A stretch of 64,000 bases of DNA, from the NCBI GenBank assembly GCA_024742485.1, contig JANSYK010000001.1, positions 1,240,001-1,304,000 of the forward strand, in the 5' to 3' direction. Both the position numbers and the translations under genes were made by a program. Shown in pieces: positions 36,499-45,271 of this stretch. How positions within the stretch are numbered: the first letter of the stretch is position 1; the number at the start of each line of letters is the position of its first letter. Under the pieces are notes generated by a model. The model saw only the letters and a program-made list of their open reading frames with translations. It was not told the DNA's origin and made no database searches. The DNA comes from Alphaproteobacteria bacterium. Its GTDB lineage: Bacteria > Pseudomonadota > Alphaproteobacteria > Rhizobiales > Rhizobiaceae.

Positions 36499-36549
36499 CG
36501 CGCCAGAATTTTCCCGTCAGACCGCAGGTCGGTCCCGGCAGTCGACACA

Positions 36550-38586
36550 TCAACGCAGCGCCGCCTCGATGTTGCCTCCATCCACGGTAAACACATGTGC
36601 CGTCGTCCGCTCGGATTGCGCCAGGCCGACAAAGGCGTCGGCCACGTGACCTGCTTCGACCTCACGCCTTAACAGATTCCCGGCCATGTAGTCACCTTCG
36701 TCAATGCCGCGCGCGCTGGCTCGCTCGGAAATGAAATCGTCCGTCAGCAGACCGGATCGAATGCGGTCGGCGTTGACACCATTGACCCGAATTCCGTCGC
36801 CTCCGAGTTCCAGCGCCAATTGCCGCATCAGGAACAATGTCGTGGCCTTTGGCAAACCGTAGGCGCCGAAATTCTTGCCCGGATTGACCGCCTGCTTCGA
36901 GATATTGAACAGAATCTGGCCAGGCCGCCCCTGTGTCCTGAAGAGGACAGCCGCGGCCTTGGCAAATGTCTGATGGGCAAAGAAATTCAATTCGAATGCC
37001 GCGCGAAGCGCCTCGTTCGACAATTCCAGCATTGCACCCGGCGTCGCCGTGCCGGCGTTGGAAACCAGTATATCCAGACCACCAAAGGCATGGACAGCCG
37101 CGTCCATGGCCGCTTGAGCCGATCCGTCCGCCGTCACATCGCATGCGAAGCCGGCATGCCCCGGTCCCAACTTTTCCAGCGCCCTGTCGATCTGACCTTG
37201 ATCGAGATCGACCAGAATGCATTGCGCTCCCAGCGCCGCGAAGGCTTTCGCCGTGGCAAGCCCGATGACACCGGCACCGCCGGTGACCATCACCACCCGA
37301 CCGGAGAAATACGGTGGTTTACCCTTGCCGAGCTTGGCTTGCTCCAGCGACCAGTATTCGCAATCGAACTGGTCGGCCTCATCCAGCGGATGAAATCCGC
37401 CGGCATCCTCCCCGATCGCACGGACACGGAGATTCTGCTCGGCAAGATCCGCCGCAATCCGCGCCGCATTTGCATTGGCGCCGATGCCGACTACTCCAAT
37501 TCCCTCGATCCAGGCGTGACGGGGATCCGGCGTCAGCAGGGTTTTGGGAACGCTTGCATTGGGGGCCTGCCGATCAAAATAGGCCCGGTATTTTTGCTCA
37601 AATTCCTGCACGGCATCAACAATGGCGTCGCGTCCCCTGCTCCACACGGATTTCCGCAAGACCAACGGCCAACCCTTGGTCCGCAGGACGTGGTCGGGCG
37701 ACGCCATGCCGCGTCCCGCAAGGTCATCGACGTCGGAACGATCGAAAAACGCCAACAGGTCCGCATTGTTTCTGAGATCGAAGATGGGCATCGCCGCATC
37801 CGGATTGCCCCGCTGTTCGGCGATCACGCCACGCAACACCGGAAGCACGGAAAGATCATCCGCATCCTCCCGGATCCGCAGCGATGTCGGCTGTTTCATT
37901 GCGAAATAGTCGGCGACCTCGTTGGTGTGCTGGACGATTTTCTCATAGCTTTCCCTGGCCGTTGGCCCATAGGCAAAATGGCCGTGATTGAGCAGGAGCA
38001 GCCCTTCGACGGACGGGTTGCTGTCATAGACATCGGCTGCAACCTTGGCCAGACCGAAGCCAGGCATGATGTAGGGAACGATGCCGATACGGTCTCCGAA
38101 AATCTCCCGGGCAACCTCTTCGGCATTCGGCAGATTGGCGAGGACCAGAAATGGAGTCGCGTGGGTGTGGTCGACATATTTGTGCGGCAGATAGGCATGC
38201 AAAAGCGTCTCGACCGACGGGTTCGGAGAGGCGCTGTCGAGCAGATTGCAGCGCTGGACATTGACCATGTCCTCGTCGCTGAGCGCATCGAGACCGCGCA
38301 AGTCGATCAGCGGCTGAAGTCGCACACCCGGGAGGCCTGGCGCTTCGATCGTGTCCAGATCCCATCCGGAACCCTTGACGTGAAGAACGTCTTCAACATC
38401 ACCGAGGAGATTGGTTCGACGCACTTTCACGGAAGTGTTTCCGCCACCATGCATGACCAGATCCGGATTCTGGCCGATGATCCGGCTGGAATAGACCCTG
38501 AGTGCCAGTTCCTGATCCGCGGGGTCATCCCCGGCATCTGCAAGCCAGCGTCCTGCCGCTTCATCCGACCAACGATTTACTATCAT
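36550..38586 (-). CDS. Bifunctional class II aldolase / short-chain dehydrogenase (RhaD-like)
   Basis: A fusion of about 678 residues. The N-terminal half is a class II aldolase: MHGGGNTSVKVR at about 45-56, the metal-binding HTH at about 140-142 and a second HGH at 201-203. From about residue 428 a short-chain dehydrogenase follows: MVTGGAGVIGLATAKAFAALGA binds NAD(P), NAG lies in ILVSNAGTATPG, and the catalytic Tyr-Lys pair is in GAYGLPKA. Relatives split a sugar 1-phosphate such as rhamnulose 1-phosphate and oxidise the aldehyde released. The start ATG 38586 lies at the beginning of the conserved part; the frame is open for about 200 nt upstream. It is divergent from the D-2-hydroxyacid dehydrogenase gene. 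Confidence 0.9.
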   Translation of the reverse strand: MIVNRWSDEAAGRWLADAGDDPADQELALRVYSSRIIGQNPDLVMHGGGNTSVKVRRTNLLGDVEDVLHVKGSGWDLDTIEAPGLPGVRLQPLIDLRGLDALSDEDMVNVQRCNLLDSASPNPSVETLLHAYLPHKYVDHTHATPFLVLANLPNAEEVAREIFGDRIGIVPYIMPGFGLAKVAADVYDSNPSVEGLLLLNHGHFAYGPTARESYEKIVQHTNEVADYFAMKQPTSLRIREDADDLSVLPVLRGVIAEQRGNPDAAMPIFDLRNNADLLAFFDRSDVDDLAGRGMASPDHVLRTKGWPLVLRKSVWSRGRDAIVDAVQEFEQKYRAYFDRQAPNASVPKTLLTPDPRHAWIEGIGVVGIGANANAARIAADLAEQNLRVRAIGEDAGGFHPLDEADQFDCEYWSLEQAKLGKGKPPYFSGRVVMVTGGAGVIGLATAKAFAALGAQCILVDLDQGQIDRALEKLGPGHAGFACDVTADGSAQAAMDAAVHAFGGLDILVSNAGTATPGAMLELSNEALRAAFELNFFAHQTFAKAAAVLFRTQGRPGQILFNISKQAVNPGKNFGAYGLPKATTLFLMRQLALELGGDGIRVNGVNADRIRSGLLTDDFISERASARGIDEGDYMAGNLLRREVEAGHVADAFVGLAQSERTTAHVFTVDGGNIEAALR

Positions 38587-38721
38587 TCCGATTTGATCCA
38601 ACCTTGTTTCACTGTTTTCCGGCTCGGGCCAGTGGCCACGCGCAAGTGTGTTTCCAGAGCGGCGCAGCTGGCTTTTCACTACCATTGATAAAAACCACAC
38701 ACCAGTGACGGCACTGCTACA

Positions 38722-38753
38722 ATCCAACCGTTTCGGTCGCGAACCGGTTGGAT
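38722..38753. promoter_or_regulatory. Inverted repeat in a divergent promoter region
   Basis: ATCCAACCG and CGGTTGGAT form perfect 9-bp arms around a 14-nt centre that itself contains TTCG/CGAA. It lies 136 nt before the aldolase/dehydrogenase start and 106 nt before the D-2-hydroxyacid dehydrogenase start. It could be an operator for a second regulator or a transcript hairpin. No T-run follows on either strand, which argues against a terminator. Confidence 0.4.
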
Positions 38754-38778
38754 GGGAATAGAGCAAATTATTACCATT

Positions 38779-38795
38779 TGTCAATTACTTTGACA
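38779..38795. promoter_or_regulatory. Candidate SorC-family operator: inverted TGTCAA pair
   Basis: TGTCAA-N5-TTGACA is an inverted repeat in the AT-rich part of the divergent promoter region. Each half-site is preceded by an A/T-rich triplet (ATT or AAA), as with the direct repeats at 30603-30627. TTGACA here could also be read as a -35 box for the rightward gene, but no -10 box is found at 16-18 nt. The link to the SorC-family protein is inference. Confidence 0.45.
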
Positions 38796-38858
38796 TTTGT
38801 TAAAAAGACGCGTGACGGGTATACAGATGATCCTGTCGCCAGACCGGGAGGCGGATGC

Positions 38859-39899
38859 GTGGTTCACAATGTAGCGATTATCGGTGACCATTTCATGCTT
38901 CCGGAAGTATTCCAGGAAAAGCTGGTTGAAGCCTGCGGGGATGCAATCAACATTCGGACACGAAAGGACAACTGGCCTGACGAGCCGATGGAACATGGCT
39001 ACACGGTCGCTGGCATGGATGGCCTGAAGGAGTATTTCGGAACCGAGGACGGTGTTGTCGACTTTGTAGCGGACGCTTCAATCCTGGTGACCCAGCTTGC
39101 ACCGATGTCACGGCGCATGTTTGAGCGCCTTCCCAATCTCGAACTGATTGCGGTGTCGCGCGGCGGACCGGTCAGCATCGACATGCAGGCGGCCCGAGAC
39201 AATGATGTCCTGGTGGTGAATACGCCCGGCCGAAACGCGTCAGCGGTTGCCGAATTCACGATCGGGGCAATTCTCTCCGAAACCCGCAAAATCCGCGAGG
39301 GCCACGAAGCGCTGCGTGGCGGCCTTTGGCGGGGCGACCTCTACCGGGCCGATACGACGGGACGTGAATTGTGCGAGATGACCGTCGGCGTGATCGGTTA
39401 TGGCAATATCGGCACGAAGGTCGTGCGCCTGCTGCGCGCCTTTGGCTGTCGGATTCTGGTATGCGATCCCTATGTGCAGCTCAGCCCGGATGATCTCGCC
39501 GCCGGCGTTGAACTGACCAGTCTTGACACCGTGCTGAGAAACGCCGACGTCGTGACCTTGCATCCGCGGGTGACCGAAGAGACCACCGGCATGATTGATG
39601 CTGCGGCGCTTTCAAAGATGAAGTCCGGCAGTTTGCTCGTGAACACCGCGCGCGGTCCGCTGTGTGACTACGATGCGCTCCACCATGCACTGGTCGACGG
39701 GCCGCTCGGATCAGCCATGCTTGAGACCTTCGCCACCGAACCGGCACCGCCCGATTGGCCGCTGCTGAATTTGCCCAATGTCACCTTGACACCGCACATC
39801 GCGGGTGCGTCGGTCCGCACGGTGACATTCGCGGCCGAACAGGCTGCCGAAGAGGTGCGCCGGTTTCTCAATGGCGAACCGCCGAACAACCCCTGTTAG
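38859..39899 (+). CDS. D-isomer-specific 2-hydroxyacid dehydrogenase
   Basis: An NAD(P)-dependent dehydrogenase of about 346 residues that interconverts a 2-hydroxyacid and a 2-oxoacid. The Rossmann motif is VGVIGYGNIGTKVVRLL. The catalytic Arg region is NTARGPLCDYDAL, the Glu lies in LETFATEPAPPDWPLL and the His in TLTPHIAGAS. The start is GTG 38859, which has GGGAGG at a 7-nt spacing; an in-frame start at 38748 would run through the promoter motifs. It is divergent from the aldolase/dehydrogenase gene and shares its TGTCAA and inverted-repeat sites, so it probably belongs to the same catabolic set, perhaps handling lactate, glycolate or a sugar acid (inference). Confidence 0.9.
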   Translation: MVHNVAIIGDHFMLPEVFQEKLVEACGDAINIRTRKDNWPDEPMEHGYTVAGMDGLKEYFGTEDGVVDFVADASILVTQLAPMSRRMFERLPNLELIAVSRGGPVSIDMQAARDNDVLVVNTPGRNASAVAEFTIGAILSETRKIREGHEALRGGLWRGDLYRADTTGRELCEMTVGVIGYGNIGTKVVRLLRAFGCRILVCDPYVQLSPDDLAAGVELTSLDTVLRNADVVTLHPRVTEETTGMIDAAALSKMKSGSLLVNTARGPLCDYDALHHALVDGPLGSAMLETFATEPAPPDWPLLNLPNVTLTPHIAGASVRTVTFAAEQAAEEVRRFLNGEPPNNPC

Positions 39900-39963
39900 A
39901 ATGCCCGTTGCGTACTCCTCCGGGCAGGTCGCAATGCGGCTATCTCACGCTCGGAACCCCCAA

Positions 39964-39998
39964 CACCGGTCGACCGGTGCCGGTTTGTCATTTTGACA
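39964..39998. repeat. Perfect 16-bp palindrome followed by TGTCA-N3-TGACA
   Basis: CACCGGTCGACCGGTG (39964-39979) reads the same on both strands. Eight bases later comes TGTCATTTTGACA (39986-39998), a second small inverted repeat. They lie 65-100 nt past the D-2-hydroxyacid dehydrogenase stop codon. The GC-rich stem followed by T-rich sequence could end that transcript, but the T-run is short and mixed. Confidence 0.35.
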
Positions 39999-40170
39999 CT
40001 TGCCTCCATTTCAGGCCATCAATTCACACATTCCCTGGAGTGAAGCGACCAACGATGTGCCAGAAGCTGTTGGCCCTTCATCATGATTGTGATTGGATTG
40101 GAGGCGGTCGTTTCTGTGTCTGTATGAAGGTGTAGCCATGATGAACTGTCACGCTGAACCGGAGTTGAGC

Positions 40171-40614
40171 ATGAAAAGTGACCACCAGCGATCAATCGCC
40201 CTCCAAACGGTCGGAGCGGTGATGGCCCTGCTGACGGGCTTGTTCCTTGCTTTTTCCAGCAGCCCCGGCCTGGCACAGGACATCAATTGCAACTCACCAC
40301 AAACGCAGCTCGACATGAATATCTGCGCCCAGCGCGACTTCGAAAAGGCCGATGCCGTCCTGAACAGTGAATACGCCAAGGCCCGGGATTACATGAAGTC
40401 ACTGGATGAGAATCTATCGGCAAACAGCCAGGGCGCAGCCAAGGCGCTCCTGGACGCACAACGGGCCTGGATCACCTATCGGGATCTGGCCTGCGCGGCT
40501 GATGGCTTTGTCGTCAAGGGTGGAACAATGGAACCGATGATCATCAGCACGTGCAAGGCCAGGCTCACCCGCCAGCGGATCGGCGACCTGCGTCAACTGA
40601 TTGATTTCAAATAG
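40171..40614 (+). CDS. LprI-like (DUF1311) secreted protein
   Basis: A protein of about 147 residues with a signal peptide ending near SSSPGLA, then a mature domain of about 110 residues. The DUF1311/LprI pattern is clear: INCNSPQTQLDMNICAQRDFEKAD, a helical middle with LLDAQRAWITYRDLACAADG, and the closing ISTCKARLTRQRIGDLRQL. Four cysteines fit two disulfides. Family members are periplasmic; the mycobacterial LprI inhibits lysozyme, but most bacterial members are untested. The start ATG 40171 has GGAG at a 6-nt spacing; ATG 40138 is an alternative. It stands alone. Confidence 0.85.
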   Translation: MKSDHQRSIALQTVGAVMALLTGLFLAFSSSPGLAQDINCNSPQTQLDMNICAQRDFEKADAVLNSEYAKARDYMKSLDENLSANSQGAAKALLDAQRAWITYRDLACAADGFVVKGGTMEPMIISTCKARLTRQRIGDLRQLIDFK

Positions 40615-40782
40615 GATGTGAGCTCGGCGGACCTTCCACATCTTCAAATAGCGTGGGTGCTCCGTCCGCGACACGCCAGACAGTGAAGCGATGTGCCAAT
40701 ACCGGTCGTTGAAGTCACAGAATCAATATGCCAGCACCATCAAGCCACTCTACGCTGAAGCTGACCAAGCACTTACATTACA

Positions 40783-41955
40783 TTATGGGACAGATTCGAC
40801 GAGCCCAAAGATTTCGACTGTTTGAGTAAGTCCGCGCACTTCGTGGCTGCCGCGCTCTACAAACAGATCGGGGACATGTTTCGCCACTGCCCCGGTAGCA
40901 AGGGCTCGGTCTCCAATCGTCTTTGTCAGCCCCTCAATCCTGCTTGCGACATTGACCGCGCCTCCCAGCACCGTGAAATCGAGCCTGCCGGGGCTGCCAA
41001 TGTTACCGTAACTGACTGGTCCTGCGTTGATTCCGATACCAACATCATGAAGTGATTTTCCTGCGTTTGACCGGTTTTCGTTAAGCTCGGCAAGACCGGT
41101 GAGCACACCCTTTGCTGCGAATGCAGCTTGACGACACTGGTGCGAATAATCGGCGTCCCCTTGAACCGTAAAAATCGACAGGATGCCGTCGCCCATAAAC
41201 TTCAGCACGTCGCCGCCCCTTTCTGTGACGGACTGCACGACCAAATCGAAATAGCCGTCTAGTGCTTCGAACACGTCCCCTTCGCTCGCCATGTCTGAGA
41301 ATGCCGTAAACCCTCGAAGATCGGTGAACATGACCACTGCTTCAAGTGTCGTGCGTTCACCGCGCTGGATGGTCCCGTTCCAAACTGCCTCAGAGGGCCC
41401 ATTGCCAAGATATGTGCGCAGAAGACTCTGAGTGGATTTGCGCATGGTCATTGGCTCAAGCGCACAAGACAGCCCGAGCTTAGCCGCCTCGATCATCTCC
41501 AGATGCTCGGACGTATATCCATCCACAGCCTGGGTGGCGAATGTGCAGCCATGTTGTGAGCCATCACCATAGTCCAGAAGTGTTGCGTAGTAATCCGTGC
41601 CGCCTGCCTCTGCAACTTCCAGATACGAAGCATGGTCCTTATCGGGGTCAAGACCACGCAAGCTCTTGTGCAAAGGGCGCTGTGTCTCGAAAATGTAATC
41701 AAATGGGGAGCCGATATAGCTGTCGGTAAGCATACGAGCGTGGGTAACATCGTAGGTTTCCGTACCCTCAGGTGTCCAGATTATGCCCCAACCACGGAGC
41801 AGCGGATTTGCGAAACGCTGGCCAATGTTGACCCGCCAAAGAGGGACCCCGGCATCGATCAACGTTGAGCATAAGTGGGAGACAACTTTTATTGGGTCGT
41901 CAGACTGGCGGCCCTCGGTCATCATCCACTGGTTGAGTTCTGCAGTTTTGTCCAT
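40783..41955 (-). CDS. Class III adenylate cyclase
   Basis: A 390-residue soluble protein. The N-terminal 180 residues look like a sensor domain without a recognised motif. The C-terminal catalytic domain carries both metal aspartates (FTDLRGFTAFSD, Asp 212; KFMGDGILSIF, Asp 256), the lysine before it and LDFTVLG for adenine recognition. NVASRIE provides the transition-state Asn and Arg. All key residues for cAMP synthesis from ATP are therefore present. In rhizobia many such cyclases form signalling families. No cAMP-binding partner is encoded nearby. Confidence 0.88.
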   Translation of the reverse strand: MDKTAELNQWMMTEGRQSDDPIKVVSHLCSTLIDAGVPLWRVNIGQRFANPLLRGWGIIWTPEGTETYDVTHARMLTDSYIGSPFDYIFETQRPLHKSLRGLDPDKDHASYLEVAEAGGTDYYATLLDYGDGSQHGCTFATQAVDGYTSEHLEMIEAAKLGLSCALEPMTMRKSTQSLLRTYLGNGPSEAVWNGTIQRGERTTLEAVVMFTDLRGFTAFSDMASEGDVFEALDGYFDLVVQSVTERGGDVLKFMGDGILSIFTVQGDADYSHQCRQAAFAAKGVLTGLAELNENRSNAGKSLHDVGIGINAGPVSYGNIGSPGRLDFTVLGGAVNVASRIEGLTKTIGDRALATGAVAKHVPDLFVERGSHEVRGLTQTVEIFGLVESVP

Positions 41956-42190
41956 CGATCCACACTAGCTTCCGATGCCTGCGGCGCAAGCATCAGGAAG
42001 GCGCAAGCATCTTCTACGGTGCCTCCATTCAAGTTGAAATGTTCGCCTTGGCCCAGTAGTTGACCATGACGCCATTGTTTCGAAATTCAAATTGCGACCA
42101 GGGGTTATTGACGAAGAAGGATTCACTGCGGTCATTGCGACCATCCGAACAAATAGATCCTGACCCCCGCAGCACAAGCAAAGCAGAAAT

Positions 42191-43966
42191 TCAGCTCAGT
42201 TGCATCTTCATGTCATCGATGATGGCGATGGCATCTCCCAGCGTATCTGTGACCCGGTTGCGATCCCTGACCAGTTTGGTCTCCAGCATCCATCGCTCCT
42301 CGCCATTCTTCAGCCTGGCGAGCTTTGGAATGTCGTAGAGACTCGGGATCATGGTGGTTTGTGGCGTGAACCCGTAGGGGTCGTGGCCATAGGTACCAAT
42401 CGCCGTGCTTTGCAACGGCACGAGCATCCGGCTTAGCCTTTTCATCGCCCGGTTGATGACACGGGCAGCATCATCATCCCCCTCGCCGGCCTCGAACTTG
42501 GCGCGCCACGCATCAGCCTGGCTGTCGAGTTCTTCAGCGGCCTTGGCAAAGGCCCTTGCGCGCTTCACCGTGCTGGCCAGATTGACCGTTCGGCCGGCCC
42601 GTTTGAGTTCATCCAGCCGGTCCGTAATCTGGGTGGCCACGGGCTGGTAGGAAAAAGGCAGCACCGGTGCCGTGCACAGTTCCCACAGATAGGCCGCATA
42701 AATCCGGATATGGACCTGCATCCAGTCCCAATCGAGCTTGTCGAGCCGATTTTCGACCGAATGATGCCACCAGCCGAGCGTCGCCAGGGCGCTGGCCTTG
42801 AGCTCCTTGTCGGTAAAAGCCCCCTCGCCATGCATCATCGGTATCCCAAGTCCAAAGAAGGAGCTGTCGCCATTCTTGGCCGATCGGTGCCAGATCCTGT
42901 TACGCCCCTCGAGCAATTCGTCTTCGATTGACTGATGGAAAGTCTTCAGTTCGGCATTGGATGCGGTGCTCCAGCGTGTCGTGGTTCCGATACAGGCCGG
43001 TTGGTCGATTTGCAGATAGGCGACCGCATGCTCGCGCAGCTTGTCCCAATGGCGGTCGGCATACCAGGCTGAACCCGCCATGGTCCCGGTTTCATGGGCC
43101 GTCCAGAATCCGAAGAGCAGCCCCCTTCGCAGTTTCGATTTGTGCTTGTTGAAGACCCGCGCCAGTTCGATCATGCAGGCATTGCCCGCGGCATTGTCGG
43201 TAGCCGCCTCACCGGGCCAGGAATCCTGGTGTCCGCCAACCATTACAAAATCATCAGGCTCGGGGCTTTTGTCGAGCGCGATTTCACCAACCGTGATCTG
43301 CACCGGCCGCCAGCCATTTTCCACGTGGGTCCGGAACCAAACCCGAACCGGTTTTTTGGCACACATGGCCTTCAGTTTCAGCCCGGCTGCCCGGGCGATG
43401 CCGATACAGGGCAGCGTCGGCATTTCGTCGTCATAATTGTCCGGCGTCGGGTTGCCCCAGACCGGTTTGACCGACCCGAACGGCACCGCTTCATTGTCCG
43501 GTGGCCCCCAATTCATCATGACGGCACCGATGGCACCCTTCAGGCCGGCGATCCGCTGTTTTTCATGTCGGGCCGGTGAGTAGGACAATTCGGTCAGGAT
43601 GATTTTGCCACGAACATCCTTGCCTTCGTAATCCTCGAAGGCGCCCGAGCCGACATAGACGAGTTCACCGGACAGGCCGCCCGATGCGGTCTGCAGACTG
43701 TGGCCAAGCGTATTGGCCTGGATTGCAATATCCTCCGGACTCTGCACCCGGAATTCCGCATGTTCCGGAAAACTGACAATCGCAGGCAGTTCATGGATAA
43801 CCGTATCCTTGACCCCCGCCTTGACCATCGCCTTTTGACTGTATTCGGCCATTTTCCTGCCATTGGGCGATCCGGCCGCACGATGCGGAATTTTGCTGAC
43901 GATATGTTCGACATGGGTACGGATTTTCTCCGCCGATACGGCGTTGATCACGGTTTCCCTGGACAT
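42191..43966 (-). CDS. M28-family zinc metallopeptidase with PA domain
   Basis: An aminopeptidase-like protein of about 591 residues. A protease-associated insertion (SGELVYVGSGAFEDYEGKDVRGKIIL) precedes the M28 catalytic core. The zinc ligands can be followed: His in VMVGGHQDSW, Asp in GEAATDNAAGN, the catalytic Glu in FWTAHETGTMAG, Asp in LQIDQPA and His in MMHGEGAF. No signal peptide is evident with the start at ATG 43966, which has GGGGAGC 4 nt upstream; an open stretch of 17 codons before it lacks a ribosome binding site. It diverges from the M20 peptidase gene, 132 nt away. Confidence 0.88.
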   Translation of the reverse strand: MSRETVINAVSAEKIRTHVEHIVSKIPHRAAGSPNGRKMAEYSQKAMVKAGVKDTVIHELPAIVSFPEHAEFRVQSPEDIAIQANTLGHSLQTASGGLSGELVYVGSGAFEDYEGKDVRGKIILTELSYSPARHEKQRIAGLKGAIGAVMMNWGPPDNEAVPFGSVKPVWGNPTPDNYDDEMPTLPCIGIARAAGLKLKAMCAKKPVRVWFRTHVENGWRPVQITVGEIALDKSPEPDDFVMVGGHQDSWPGEAATDNAAGNACMIELARVFNKHKSKLRRGLLFGFWTAHETGTMAGSAWYADRHWDKLREHAVAYLQIDQPACIGTTTRWSTASNAELKTFHQSIEDELLEGRNRIWHRSAKNGDSSFFGLGIPMMHGEGAFTDKELKASALATLGWWHHSVENRLDKLDWDWMQVHIRIYAAYLWELCTAPVLPFSYQPVATQITDRLDELKRAGRTVNLASTVKRARAFAKAAEELDSQADAWRAKFEAGEGDDDAARVINRAMKRLSRMLVPLQSTAIGTYGHDPYGFTPQTTMIPSLYDIPKLARLKNGEERWMLETKLVRDRNRVTDTLGDAIAIIDDMKMQLS

Positions 43967-44098
43967 GAAAGCTCCCCTGTTGCCTCGCAGTATGTTTGTC
44001 ATACTGCAAGACAGCATGATAGGGGGTCAATCGGCACGATAATCCAGCAGACCGCTTGCGGACACATCCAGACACACCATGCAGACACAGAGAGTGAC

Positions 44099-45271
44099 AT
44101 GACATTGAGAAATGCCCGTGAGAAGCAGGTAACCGACTGGCTCGCGGAGCGCGAACAGGACATGCTCGACCTGACGCAGGAACTGGTCAATATCGACAGC
44201 GGCAGTTACGACAAGGCCGGCGTCGATGCCGTCGGTGCGGTCCTCGAACGTTTTCTCGAAGATGCGGGCATCCCGTGCGACACGATCCCCATCGATGAGC
44301 GGGGAGACGCCCTGCGGGCGACCGTCTCCGGTCCGGCCGGAAATCGGCCGATCATGCTGATGGGCCATCGCGATACGGTTTTCGACAAGGGTGAAGCCGA
44401 AACCCGTCCCTTTACCATCAAGAACGGCAGGGCCTATGGGCCGGGCGTCGCCGACATGAAATCCGGCCTGGTGATGAATGCGTTCATCCTCGCCGCCTTT
44501 GCCAAATTCGGCGGTGCTCCAGCTCCGGTGATCGGACTGTTCACGGGAGATGAAGAGATCGGCTCGCCAAAATCGCGGCCCATCATTGAAGCGGAAGCCA
44601 GAAACGCCAGGGCAGTCTTCAACGCCGAGCCCGGCCGGGCCAGCGGCAATGTCGTGACCGCACGCAAGGGTGGCGTGTTTTTCCACTGTGACATCTTCGG
44701 AAAGTCGGCCCATTCAGGCGCCAATTTCGAAGAAGGTGTCAGCGCAATCGAGGAATTGGCCCGAAAGATACAAGCCTGGCACGACTTGACCGATCTCGAC
44801 GCCGGCATAACGGTCAATATCGGTCTCATTTCGGGCGGCCAGTCGGTCAACTCCGTGGCACCCCACGCCCGATGCGAAATCGACACTCGATATGTCCGAC
44901 CGGCGGACCGTGAGGAACTGGTGGAAAAGATCATGGCAATTGCCGGCCACAGCAATCTGGATGGCGCACGCGCCGAGATCGAAATTGTCGGAGAGTTTCA
45001 TCCGGTTTCCCAGACGGAAAGCGCAAAGGTCCTTTTCGACTCCTACGTGGATGCAGCCGGCGATCTGGGCTTTGAGGTCGGCGGCGAATTTACCGGGGGC
45101 TGTGCTGATTCCGGGTTCACCTCCGCCATCGGAACGCCGACCCTGTGCGGTCTGGGTCCGGTGGGTGGCAAGGCCCACAGTCCCGAAGAATATATGGAGG
45201 TGGCGTCCTTTGTTCCCCGGGCGCAAACGGTTGCTCTTTCTGTCATGCGGCTCGGGACTGAAGAGCCATGA
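44099..45271 (+). CDS. M20-family metallopeptidase, carboxypeptidase G2-like
   Basis: A cytoplasmic protein of about 390 residues. The zinc site is seen as MLMGHRDTVFDKG (His), GPGVADMKSG (bridging Asp), FTGDEEIGS (catalytic Glu-Glu), NAEPG, and the last His in KAHSPEEY. The dimerisation domain starts at GGVFFHCDIFGKSAHSGAN. It resembles the glutamate carboxypeptidase group, which removes C-terminal glutamate or acyl groups from amino acids. ATG 44099 is the first start after the divergent promoter; an open stretch before it runs back inside the M28 gene. With M28 across the promoter, it may take part in use of small peptides (inference). Confidence 0.88.
   Translation: MTLRNAREKQVTDWLAEREQDMLDLTQELVNIDSGSYDKAGVDAVGAVLERFLEDAGIPCDTIPIDERGDALRATVSGPAGNRPIMLMGHRDTVFDKGEAETRPFTIKNGRAYGPGVADMKSGLVMNAFILAAFAKFGGAPAPVIGLFTGDEEIGSPKSRPIIEAEARNARAVFNAEPGRASGNVVTARKGGVFFHCDIFGKSAHSGANFEEGVSAIEELARKIQAWHDLTDLDAGITVNIGLISGGQSVNSVAPHARCEIDTRYVRPADREELVEKIMAIAGHSNLDGARAEIEIVGEFHPVSQTESAKVLFDSYVDAAGDLGFEVGGEFTGGCADSGFTSAIGTPTLCGLGPVGGKAHSPEEYMEVASFVPRAQTVALSVMRLGTEEP

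Noticed and set aside
36820-38688. A 622-codon open frame on the plus strand
   Set aside because: It lies antisense to the aldolase/dehydrogenase gene, whose motifs are intact. The antisense product has no recognisable domain and is Arg- and Gly-rich, as expected for a codon-bias shadow.
38790-38830. TTGACA as a -35 promoter box for the D-2-hydroxyacid dehydrogenase gene
   Set aside because: The nearest -10-like hexamer (TATACA) is about 24 nt away, which is too far for a standard sigma-70 promoter.
40690-40730. Possible third copy of the 100-nt repeat
   Set aside because: Only about 20 nt (around CCGGTCGTTGAAGT) resemble copy B, and neither the hairpin nor the AAACGTGAAAC block is present.
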